From assembly GCA_019246375.1 (NCBI GenBank), contig JAFAQO010000508.1, positions 1 through 7,062 of the forward strand: a DNA stretch of 7,062 nucleotides, written 5' to 3'. The translations under genes and the position numbers were made by a program. Shown piece after piece: positions 1 through 5,536 of the stretch (the stretch's first letter is position 1; each line of letters begins with the position of its first letter). The stretch is from Mycobacterium sp. (GTDB taxonomy: Bacteria > Actinomycetota > Actinomycetes > Mycobacteriales > Mycobacteriaceae). Under the pieces are notes generated by a model. It worked only from the letters and a program-made list of their open reading frames with translations. It did no database searches and was not told the DNA's origin.

Positions 1-16
1 GCTGGGTCTGATCGCG

Positions 17-1513
17 CTACGCGCCCCCGGCCCTACGGGCCGCGTGCGCTCCGGCGCGGCGGCCGAAGAACGATCCCTCCCCAAGCTGAGTGCCGCTGGC
101 GTATCCCTTGCCGTCCTGGGCGAAGGTCTTCGACGCGCATGCCCCCGCGGCGTAAAGCCCGGAGATTACGCTGCCGTCTTCGCGCAGTACCTGACCGTCG
201 ACATTGGTGGCCAAACCGCCGACGGTGAAGCCGGAGTACATCGCGACGCCCAACGAAAGGTCGAACGCGCCCCACGGCCCTTTATCTTGGGGAGCAAGAT
301 ATTTCGGTTGCTTATGAAAGTCCGGGTCTTCGCCGCGGGCGGCATACTGGTTGTATCGGTTCAGCGTCGCCACAAGCTTGCCCCCGGGAATTCCGAGCGC
401 CTGCTCCATCTCCTCAACCGTTTCCCAGCCGTCGATGAACCGGATCAGGGGAAATTGCGGACGCTCCATGTGCGCTTCGTCGACGATCAGGAAAGCCGCG
501 CTGTCGGGTTGGTCCATCACGAAAGCCGATGTGCGCGAATGATAGGAGTCCTCAGCGACGAACCGCTGCCCAAGCTTGTTGACGATGATCCCGGTCAACA
601 GGATCGCCGGTGGATACGCGGACGCCGTGATGAAGAACTGATCCATGTGCTTGGTTGCCCCGCCGGCCGAAATCCCCAGCCGGATGCCCAGACCGTCGTC
701 GTAGGTGTTGCCCAGTATGTAGGGTTCGGCGAAACTGCCGCTCTTGCGCCGTCGCTTCGCGCCAAGTGCCGGGGTATGTTGCGCGACCATTTCAGGGTTC
801 ATGGCGTAACCACCCGCTGCGATAACGACTGCCCTGGCCCGTATGACGCCATGGTCGCCAAAGCGTTTCCATGCCACCCCGACCACACGTCTGTCGTCAT
901 CCAGAACCACTGCAATTGCTGCTGTTTCGTAGCGGAGCTGCACGCCTAGCTTGTCGGCCCGTTTGAGCAGCAGTTCGATAATCATGCTCCCGCCGCCAGT
1001 TTCACCGGGCACTGGCAACTTGTGCCCACGTGGCGCCGGGATGGCCGCATCCGTGAACGGCCACACCTCCTCGTTGCCGGTATACATCAGGCCCTCCGTG
1101 TTCGGCTGGACGATCGCCTTCTCCGGGTAGTAGCTACGCTCGAACTGGAATCCCAAGTCCTCCAGCCAATTGAAGTGTTCAACGCTGCCCTCGCAGTAAA
1201 CGCGGATCTTGTCGTGCTCGGGTTCCTGCGACACCGCGACGAGGTACTTGTACATCTCCTCAGGACTGTCCGAATGGCCCGTGGCCTGCTGAACGGCCGT
1301 GCCACCACCGAGGTAGAAATGCCCGCCGGACATCGCGGTGGTGCCGCCGGCCGCGGCGGCGCGCTCGAGCACCAGCACCCGCGCACCGGCCGCGGCAGCG
1401 CTGACCGCGGCGCAGCCACCGGCGATGCCGAACCCGATCACCACCACGTCGACGTCATCCGACCACGAGGTCACCTCGTCCGCGTTGACCGTCGCTGGTA
1501 TCTCGGTGCTCAT
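17..1513 (-). CDS. FAD-dependent oxidoreductase, KstD/fumarate-reductase flavoprotein type (Rv1817-like)
   Basis: A 498-residue flavoprotein. The N-terminal Rossmann motif GFGIAG (residues 27-32) ends in the ribose-binding Glu50, followed by GGTTAMSGG (56-64). A mid-protein AAGGYAMNPEM (232-242) and a C-terminal GLYAAGACAS (452-461) plus GKGYASGTQLGEG (468-480) complete the FAD_binding_2 layout shared by 3-ketosteroid dehydrogenases and soluble fumarate reductases. Tyr471 with the following Gly474 sits where KstD enzymes carry a catalytic Tyr/Gly pair, so dehydrogenation or reduction of a steroid-like or enone substrate is plausible; the substrate is inferred. No signal peptide or membrane segment is visible, so it is probably cytoplasmic. 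ATG at 1513 is chosen because GAGGAG (1525-1530) lies 11 nt upstream; the in-frame GTG at 1522 has only 2 nt spacing and is less likely. It follows the VOC gene by 49 bp, probably in one transcript. It resembles M. tuberculosis Rv1817, from memory. Confidence 0.93.
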   Translation of the reverse strand: MSTEIPATVNADEVTSWSDDVDVVVIGFGIAGGCAAVSAAAAGARVLVLERAAAAGGTTAMSGGHFYLGGGTAVQQATGHSDSPEEMYKYLVAVSQEPEHDKIRVYCEGSVEHFNWLEDLGFQFERSYYPEKAIVQPNTEGLMYTGNEEVWPFTDAAIPAPRGHKLPVPGETGGGSMIIELLLKRADKLGVQLRYETAAIAVVLDDDRRVVGVAWKRFGDHGVIRARAVVIAAGGYAMNPEMVAQHTPALGAKRRRKSGSFAEPYILGNTYDDGLGIRLGISAGGATKHMDQFFITASAYPPAILLTGIIVNKLGQRFVAEDSYHSRTSAFVMDQPDSAAFLIVDEAHMERPQFPLIRFIDGWETVEEMEQALGIPGGKLVATLNRYNQYAARGEDPDFHKQPKYLAPQDKGPWGAFDLSLGVAMYSGFTVGGLATNVDGQVLREDGSVISGLYAAGACASKTFAQDGKGYASGTQLGEGSFFGRRAGAHAARRAGGA

Positions 1514-1524
1514 TGGCGCCACTT

Positions 1525-1530
1525 CTCCTC
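1525..1530 (-). promoter_or_regulatory. Shine-Dalgarno GAGGAG for the flavoprotein gene
   Basis: GAGGAG on the minus strand is the only good ribosome site in the 49-bp gap behind the VOC gene. It decides between two in-frame starts: 11 nt to ATG (1513), 2 nt to GTG (1522). Confidence 0.6.
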
Positions 1531-1562
1531 ATCCCTGCGCCCTGCATCGTCGTTGGCGCGGC

Positions 1563-2063
1563 TCACCGCTGCTCCTGTTTGATGTAGTCGAAAAACGCCC
1601 GGATCTCGGGAGAAATATGCGCGATTTCCACGAACGGCACCCCTGCCTCAGGCGCCGAAACGTAAGCGAACTGCATCCCGCCAGGCATGACGCCCTGCTG
1701 GACGACAGCCGCCCCGCATCCGGTGGCGTCGCTCAGCATCTCCGCGAAGCGCTCGGTGTTCTCCGCCTCGATGCAGATGTGGTGCAGGCCCGGTCCGCTG
1801 TCCTGCAGGAAGTCACTATAGATATTCTGCCCGCGCACCGGCTCGATCAGCTCCAGCTGCATGTCACCGAGGTAGCTCAGTGAGATGTTGGCGACGAAAT
1901 CGGCGGGCTCGCCACGGTAGCTGCAGGTCTCGGGAGCGAAGTGCACGTGCGGCATCCGCACCCATTTTCGGACACCTAACAGGCCGGTGAGGGCTTTTTC
2001 AGTGGCGTCCAGGTCGTCCGTTACCCACGCGATCTGTGTCGGCGATCCGACGGAAAGGCTCAT
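1563..2063 (-). CDS. VOC (vicinal oxygen chelate)/glyoxalase-fold protein
   Basis: A 166-residue protein of the VOC superfamily, Glyoxalase_4/methylmalonyl-CoA-epimerase-like. It has two beta-alpha-beta-beta-beta modules: the first opens with TQIAWVTDDLDATEKALTG (9-27) and ends with MQLELIEP (68-75), the second opens with GPGLHHICIEAENTERFAEM (around 90-109) and ends with VPFVEIAH (142-149). Likely metal ligands are Gln10, Glu71, His94 or His95, and Glu146. The first ligand is Gln where many members have His; Gln there is compatible with metal binding, as in human glyoxalase I. Reaction and substrate cannot be fixed from sequence; a lyase, isomerase or epimerase acting on an acyl-CoA or steroid-derived intermediate is possible. 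Only a weak GAGG lies close to the ATG, and a TATTCT -10-like hexamer ends 8 nt upstream, so translation may be near-leaderless. It is the first gene of a probable two-gene unit with the flavoprotein, behind a KstR-like box. Confidence 0.92.
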   Translation of the reverse strand: MSLSVGSPTQIAWVTDDLDATEKALTGLLGVRKWVRMPHVHFAPETCSYRGEPADFVANISLSYLGDMQLELIEPVRGQNIYSDFLQDSGPGLHHICIEAENTERFAEMLSDATGCGAAVVQQGVMPGGMQFAYVSAPEAGVPFVEIAHISPEIRAFFDYIKQEQR

Positions 2064-2071
2064 CGCCTCGC

Positions 2072-2077
2072 AGAATA
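2072..2077 (-). promoter_or_regulatory. Possible -10 element (TATTCT) for the VOC-flavoprotein unit
   Basis: TATTCT fits the mycobacterial TANNNT -10 pattern and lies 8 nt before the VOC ATG, which would start the RNA at or just before the start codon. No convincing -35 is seen. A competing candidate is TTGCAA (2132-2137) with CAGGAT about 15 nt further on, which would place the start nearer the KstR-like box and leave a leader of about 45 nt. Confidence 0.3.
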
Positions 2078-2142
2078 GCCCAGCCTATCGGCGGGCAGAA
2101 AGATGTTGCCATCCTGAGCAATCTGGCCCGTTTGCAAGGCGG

Positions 2143-2156
2143 CTGAACACGTTCTA
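2143..2156. promoter_or_regulatory. KstR-like operator box upstream of the VOC-flavoprotein unit
   Basis: On the minus strand the site reads TAGAACGTGTTCAG, matching 7 of the 8 fixed positions of the published KstR consensus TNNAACNNGTTNNA (the last A is G). The core GAACGTGTTC is a perfect 10-bp inverted repeat except for its central GT dinucleotide. It lies 27 bp past the end of the TetR gene and about 80 bp upstream of the VOC start, in a 120-bp intergenic region. KstR is the TetR-family repressor of cholesterol-catabolism genes in mycobacteria and is relieved by 3-oxo-cholestenoyl-CoA-type ligands. The match is direct; binding by KstR is inferred. Another TetR-family protein using an AAC-NN-GTT core could bind instead. 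Confidence 0.55.
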
Positions 2157-2183
2157 ATTCCGGCCTGCGATAACCGAATGACG

Positions 2184-2927
2184 TCAGTGCCGCGCCAGCA
2201 CGTTGACGAGTAGCCCGACCTGGCTGCTGAAGACTGCCTCCGGATCGGTCAGGGTGTCGGCTCCGTATTGACCGAAGACTTCCAAGCTGATCGCACCAAC
2301 CACGCCGGCCCAGAGCAGGAAACACTTGGCGACGACCCGGTCATCGCCGGGAAAGCCGAACTCGCGGCGAATTCGTTCAAAATCTGACGACATCGGTTGC
2401 GGCGCAGGGTTATTGGTCAGTCTGATGTCTCCGGTCGTGATCCCGGCGGCGACGGCGTCGAACAATGCGCGGACGACGCGGGTGCCCGGTCCGACGGTCC
2501 GCTCAGCCGGGGCGTGATAGCCGGGAACCGGACTGCCGTATAGCAACGCCCACCGCGCCGGGTGTGCAACAGCCCAGGCCCGCGCGGCATGCGCAATCGC
2601 TATCACGTCGTCACTCCACACTTCGGATTCCGCGTCACGGGCACGGTCCACGGCGTCGGCGAGGTCGGAATAGGCGTCTACGAGCAGCGAAGTCAGCAAT
2701 TCGTCGCGGCTCGACACGTATCGGTACACCGCCGACGACACCATGCCCAGGTCGCGAGCAATTGCGCGCAGCGATAACCCGGCCGCCCCATGGCGCACCA
2801 GGTGTCGGCGGCCGAGCTCGATGATCTGGGCCTCGATGCGCACGCGAGCATCCTGACGCTTGCCCATGCCGCCAAGTCTGACACGACAGAGATCACTGCT
2901 CTTGAATTGTCCGGGGCGGTATGGCAT
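2184..2927 (-). CDS. TetR/AcrR-family transcriptional regulator (Rv1816-like)
   Basis: A 247-residue one-component repressor. Following MGKRQDARVR, the N-terminal helix-turn-helix domain contains GLSLRAIARDLGMVSSAVYR and then YVSSRDELL, the classical TetR signature. The C-terminal ligand domain (about residues 95-245) looks like the WHG/TetR_C_33 type, with WAVAHPARWALLYGSPVPGY and a late WAGVVGAISLEVFG helix. The ligand is unknown. The start at 2927 is preferred because GAGGTGA (2931-2937) is an exact 7-nt anti-SD match at good spacing. A shorter start at 2867 (227 residues, MGKRQ) has no visible SD; the extra 20 residues include uncommon codons (AGA, CTT), so it stays possible. It is divergent from the nitroreductase gene across a perfect palindrome, which suggests autoregulation plus control of that neighbour. 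From memory it closely resembles M. tuberculosis Rv1816. Confidence 0.93.
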   Translation of the reverse strand: MPYRPGQFKSSDLCRVRLGGMGKRQDARVRIEAQIIELGRRHLVRHGAAGLSLRAIARDLGMVSSAVYRYVSSRDELLTSLLVDAYSDLADAVDRARDAESEVWSDDVIAIAHAARAWAVAHPARWALLYGSPVPGYHAPAERTVGPGTRVVRALFDAVAAGITTGDIRLTNNPAPQPMSSDFERIRREFGFPGDDRVVAKCFLLWAGVVGAISLEVFGQYGADTLTDPEAVFSSQVGLLVNVLARH

Positions 2928-2930
2928 CGT

Positions 2931-2937
2931 TCACCTC
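2931..2937 (-). promoter_or_regulatory. Strong Shine-Dalgarno GAGGTGA deciding the TetR start
   Basis: GAGGTGA on the minus strand pairs fully with the 16S 3' end; the GAGG core is 6 nt from the ATG at 2927. It directly abuts the palindromic operator, so an operator-bound repressor would sit immediately upstream of the ribosome site. Confidence 0.6.
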
Positions 2938-2958
2938 AACGAGAGCACCGCTCTCGTT
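2938..2958. promoter_or_regulatory. Palindromic operator, 9-3-9 inverted repeat, in the TetR/nitroreductase divergent region
   Basis: The left arm AACGAGAGC and right arm GCTCTCGTT are exact reverse complements separated by ACC. It is the strongest inverted repeat noticed in the window's intergenic DNA. It lies in the 55-bp gap between two divergent starts (TetR ATG at 2927, nitroreductase ATG at 2983), where a single bound dimer pair could block both promoters. TetR-family proteins commonly bind palindromes of this size beside their own gene, so the adjacent regulator is the obvious candidate; that is inference. Individual -35/-10 elements in this gap are not clear enough to annotate. Confidence 0.75.
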
Positions 2959-2970
2959 TCTATGCCGGCG

Positions 2971-2976
2971 GAAGGA
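2971..2976 (+). promoter_or_regulatory. Shine-Dalgarno GAAGGA for the nitroreductase-family gene
   Basis: GAAGGA sits 6 nt before the ATG at 2983. The upstream in-frame ATG at 2962 has no ribosome site and would place its codons next to the operator, so 2983 is the better start. Confidence 0.6.
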
Positions 2977-2982
2977 CGCATC

Positions 2983-3441
2983 ATGGCCGCTCGATACGAC
3001 GAACCCAACCGCGCGGCTCGAGCCGCGAACGCGGTGATCCGATGGCTCGCCGAACTGGGGATCAGCATCGCCGGGACGCGGGCGCTTGGTGTCCGCGGGC
3101 GCAAAACCGGCAAACGTCGCGGCGTGGTGGTCAATCTGCTGACCGCCGACGGCGTCGACTATGTGGTGTCCCCGCGCGGCAACACGCAGTGGGCGCGCAA
3201 TGTGCGAGCCGCGGGTGTCGTCGAGGTAGGACCCCGCTGGCGCCGTCGGCGCACCGCGATCACCGAGGTGCCCGACGCCGCCAAACCCGAGCTGTTACGG
3301 CGGTATCTGGACCGGTGGTATTGGCAAGTCAAGGGCTATGTCGCCGGGCTGACGCCGGACTCTGCCGATGAGGAGTTTCGCGCGGCGGCACCATCGATTC
3401 CGGTCTTCGCACTTGCCGACTCCGCGGATAACGCCGGGTAA
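2983..3441 (+). CDS. Nitroreductase-family deazaflavin (F420H2)-dependent oxidoreductase
   Basis: A 152-residue protein of the Ddn/FDOR split-barrel family (PF04075-type), at the family's usual length. Evidence is the GVRGRKTGKRRGVVVNLL stretch (about 36-53), where GRKTGKRR corresponds to the conserved cofactor-phosphate-binding segment. It is followed by the strand YVVSPRGNTQWARNVRAAG (about 60-78), equivalent to the W..N motif of Ddn relatives, and a C-terminal IPVFAL strand. Members use reduced coenzyme F420 for hydride transfer to quinones, nitro compounds or other acceptors; the substrate here is unknown. The N-terminal helix (ANAVIRWLAELGISIAG) is amphipathic, as in members that associate with the membrane, but no true signal peptide is present. 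It is divergent from the TetR gene across the palindrome and is followed after 112 bp by the decarboxylase gene in the same direction, possibly co-regulated. Confidence 0.93.
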   Translation: MAARYDEPNRAARAANAVIRWLAELGISIAGTRALGVRGRKTGKRRGVVVNLLTADGVDYVVSPRGNTQWARNVRAAGVVEVGPRWRRRRTAITEVPDAAKPELLRRYLDRWYWQVKGYVAGLTPDSADEEFRAAAPSIPVFALADSADNAG

Positions 3442-3553
3442 CCGCGGCCGACTTTGGACCACAGCGGGTTACTGGCCGCGCTCTGCGGGGTACCTCTGGT
3501 GAGGTTGGTACCGCCGGTCGGGCACCGACTTCGCCACGCCAAGGAGCAGTCAC
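3442..3553 (+). other. Intergenic region with inverted repeats between the nitroreductase and decarboxylase genes
   Basis: The 112 bp hold several short symmetries. CGCGGCC (3443-3449) pairs with GGCCGCG (3474-3480), a possible hairpin just after the nitroreductase stop with a 24-nt loop and no T-tract. Two GGTACC hexamers (3489-3494 and 3507-3512) flank ACCTC-TGGT-GAGGT (3492-3505). GTCGG and CCGAC arms occur at 3517-3521 and 3525-3529. These could be a weak terminator plus an operator or leader for the decarboxylase, but none is decisive and no clear -35/-10 pair is visible. Confidence 0.25.
3541..3546 (+). promoter_or_regulatory. Shine-Dalgarno AAGGAG for the decarboxylase gene
   Basis: AAGGAG is 7 nt before the GTG at 3554 and settles that start codon. 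It is the best-matching and best-spaced SD on the plus strand of this window. Confidence 0.7.
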
Positions 3554-4732
3554 GTGAGTGAACCCGAAGCGATAATCGACAAGCTGCGAGACGCTCTCGA
3601 CCATGAACCGGGCCTTGCCGATGTGTTAGAGGGTTCTTTGCTGAAGGCTCGGCAATTGGCCGAGGCAGACCTGAATCCGGAACTGTTCGGGGCGCTGGAG
3701 TGGCCCACCGACATCCGCCAGTACGAGGACTACCTCAAGCGCTTCGTCAGATGGGTTCCGCACGAGTCGAACGCGGACGCCTGGAAGAACGAGCAGCGGC
3801 AGACCCAGGAAGTCAGTGACCGAATGAGCCATTTCTTCTTCCTCGTCGACCGGAAGGTCGATGGCAGGGCGCCGCAGGATTCACAGGTCTTTCGGGGGTG
3901 GATGACCGAGTTCGCCCGCCAGTGGGGCGATTTCCTGGACACGCCGGAGTCTTTCAGCCCGGAAGTCCTGCAGTCGTTCATCGACAACGCACCGGAGTAC
4001 CGCATCCATGAATCCATGGTCGACGGCGTGCCGAACGCACCCAGCGGGTGGTTGACCGCCAACCAGTTCATCGCGCGCGAAATCAACGGCGGGCTACGTC
4101 CGATCGCCGAGCCGACCAGCAACCTGGTCGTCACCTCACCGGCCGACTGCATGTACCAGCACGCCTATGACATTGACGCCGACTCGAACATCCGGGCCAC
4201 CACGGTCAAGAACGAAAAGTACGGCAACATCAAGCAACTCATTGAAGGAAGCGCGTACGGCGAGAGCTTTGCCCGTGGCACGTTCGTCCATTACATGCTG
4301 CCCGTGCATGCCTATCACCGCTACCACCTCCCGGTGGCGGGTCTGGTCAAAGAGTCCTTCCGGATTAATGGGAAAGTTTTCATGCAAGTCGGCCTCGAAG
4401 ACCATGAGTTCAAGGCGAGCGACAGCGCCACCAGCGGGTATGAGTTTTCCCAAACCCGGGGCGTGGTGACCATCGACACTTCTGCATCCGACGGCGGAGA
4501 CATCGGCATTGTCGCGGTCATCCCGGTGGGAATGGCGCACGTGTCATCGGTCGCGCTAACCGCCGTCGCGGGCCGGCACATGGCCAAGGGCGAGGAGTTC
4601 GGCTACTTTCAGTTCGGCGGCTCAGACATCATCATCCTGCTTCAGGAGGGTGTCGATCCACAGATCGACACCAGCGAGGAGTTCCGACTCGTCGGTACGC
4701 CGGTGGCCCGCTGCAGGGCGCGCTCCAGCTAG
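3554..4732 (+). CDS. Phosphatidylserine decarboxylase-family protein, PsiD-like pyruvoyl decarboxylase
   Basis: 392 residues from a GTG start. The C-terminal half has PSD-family (PF02666) motifs: SPADC (195-199) at the SPADG position with Asp198; [11 protein letters not shown] (253-263), carrying His255 and His258, at the YHRxHxPVxG site; and [15 protein letters not shown] (349-363), with the predicted self-cleavage between Gly356 and Ser357. Ser357 would become the pyruvoyl group on a 36-residue alpha chain. The N-terminal half (about 1-175) looks like the PSDC domain (PF12588) found in PsiD, the L-tryptophan decarboxylase of psilocybin biosynthesis, and in related large PSD-like enzymes. 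There is no membrane segment and no pssA neighbour; the housekeeping mycobacterial Psd is shorter, so this is a paralog of unknown substrate, perhaps an amino acid. Oddities are GGSD rather than LGST/GGST/GGSS, and Cys199 for Gly. It converges with and overlaps the peptidase gene. Confidence 0.93.
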   Translation: MSEPEAIIDKLRDALDHEPGLADVLEGSLLKARQLAEADLNPELFGALEWPTDIRQYEDYLKRFVRWVPHESNADAWKNEQRQTQEVSDRMSHFFFLVDRKVDGRAPQDSQVFRGWMTEFARQWGDFLDTPESFSPEVLQSFIDNAPEYRIHESMVDGVPNAPSGWLTANQFIAREINGGLRPIAEPTSNLVVTSPADCMYQHAYDIDADSNIRATTVKNEKYGNIKQLIEGSAYGESFARGTFVHYMLPVHAYHRYHLPVAGLVKESFRINGKVFMQVGLEDHEFKASDSATSGYEFSQTRGVVTIDTSASDGGDIGIVAVIPVGMAHVSSVALTAVAGRHMAKGEEFGYFQFGGSDIIILLQEGVDPQIDTSEEFRLVGTPVARCRARSS

Positions 4733-5409
4733 GTGTACTGACCATGGATATTCGTGACGCCAAGGTCCTCGCGGATCTGTTGGCTGGTATCCCGCCAAGA
4801 CACCGCCGCGGGAAGATCGCCCCAAATACTGGTGAACACCCCGACAATGAGCGCGGCCCCACTGGCCGTGTTGAGGTACACCGCTCCCCCGGAGTCACCC
4901 CTCTGGCTGACAACACCGTGGGACATGGTGAACCACCCGTTGTTCACGCTTTCTACGGTGCCGCAGCTCTCGCCGGTGACTACGCCGAAATGGCAGACCC
5001 CGTCTCCGGGCCGGACCACCAGACCAGGATCGGATCCCAGCGCGCGGCCGCCGGGCAGGATGTTGTTCACTGTGACATCGCCGGCCAGCACAATGGCTTC
5101 GTAGTCGGCGATCTGTTGGTCGGTGGCGACGCTTGTGCCGGCCGGTGTGGTGTCCCGGAATGTCGCCATATTGCCGATGATGTTGCCGTCCTTATCGGTG
5201 ACTCTTCCGCTGCCCCGGCAATGACCTGCCGTGAACGCAACCCGTAGGGCCGGATCGACGTAGCCCAGTGTGCACAGGTGAGTGTCCTGGTGGATTTCCA
5301 TTCCCGGGAACACCGCCGCAGGGTCTGCGCGGGCCACCGTTGGCGTGGTACCGGGCATGAGCGCCGCGCTAACAATCGCGGCCGACGCGGCTATGGCGAG
5401 GTGGCGCAC
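4729..5409 (-). CDS. Secreted S1-family (chymotrypsin-fold) serine peptidase, Rv1815-like
   Basis: 226 residues from GTG 5409, with GGAG (5416-5419) 6 nt upstream. An upstream in-frame ATG at 5496 would bury the signal peptide behind 29 basic, unrelated residues and is rejected. Signal peptide: residues 1-28, with the hydrophobic core [16 protein letters not shown] and a VARA|DP cleavage site, so the protein is exported. The catalytic triad is visible: His63 in FTAGHC, Asp102 in ADYEAIVL and Ser173 in QRGDSGGAV. Four cysteines fit the two disulfides of bacterial S1 enzymes: Cys46-Cys64 around the His, and Cys139-Cys149. The stretch between signal peptide and peptidase domain is only about 15 residues, so the long propeptide of streptogrisin and alpha-lytic proteases is missing. 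Substrate is unknown. It follows the sterol desaturase by 127 bp and probably has its own promoter. From memory it resembles M. tuberculosis Rv1815. Confidence 0.93.
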   Translation of the reverse strand: MRHLAIAASAAIVSAALMPGTTPTVARADPAAVFPGMEIHQDTHLCTLGYVDPALRVAFTAGHCRGSGRVTDKDGNIIGNMATFRDTTPAGTSVATDQQIADYEAIVLAGDVTVNNILPGGRALGSDPGLVVRPGDGVCHFGVVTGESCGTVESVNNGWFTMSHGVVSQRGDSGGAVYLNTASGAALIVGVFTSIWGDLPAAVSWRDTSQQIREDLGVTNIHGQYT

Positions 5410-5467
5410 CGTGGACTCCGATCCGTGGACCCGCCGGCGGCGAAGAGCACCGGCGTAACGCTGCGAG

Positions 5468-5473
5468 ACATTA
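5468..5473 (-). promoter_or_regulatory. Possible -10 element (TAATGT) for the S1 peptidase gene
   Basis: In the 127-bp gap behind the sterol desaturase, TAATGT fits TANNNT and would give a leader of about 50 nt to the GTG at 5409. No good -35 is seen. A 6-bp inverted repeat AGCGTC/GACGCT (5497-5502 and 5514-5519, 11-nt loop) lies upstream in the same gap and may be a weak terminator of the desaturase gene or chance. Confidence 0.25.
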
Positions 5474-5536
5474 CCGACTTCTGCGGGAGCGCCCATAGCG
5501 TCCGGGCGAAAATGACGCTGTAGTCAGCTCCAGCCC

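Noticed and set aside
371..382. CAAGCTTG inverted repeats (also near 571) that recall the KstR2 CAAG-NN-CTTG pattern.
   Set aside because: The required 2-nt spacer is missing and both lie deep in the flavoprotein gene.
44..949. A 301-codon plus-strand open frame opposite the flavoprotein gene.
   Set aside because: It is antisense to a gene with clear FAD-binding motifs, its translation shows no recognisable domain, and long antisense frames are common in high-GC DNA.
3587..3599. CGAGA-CGC-TCTCG, resembling a second copy of the TetR palindrome inside the decarboxylase gene.
   Set aside because: Arms are only 5 bp and the spacing is 4 nt shorter than the same bases in the 2938-2958 operator; it lies inside a coding region and is probably chance.
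5410..5496. An upstream extension of the S1 peptidase to ATG 5496.
   Set aside because: It would place 29 Arg-rich residues before a normal signal peptide, whereas GTG 5409 has a well-spaced GGAG.
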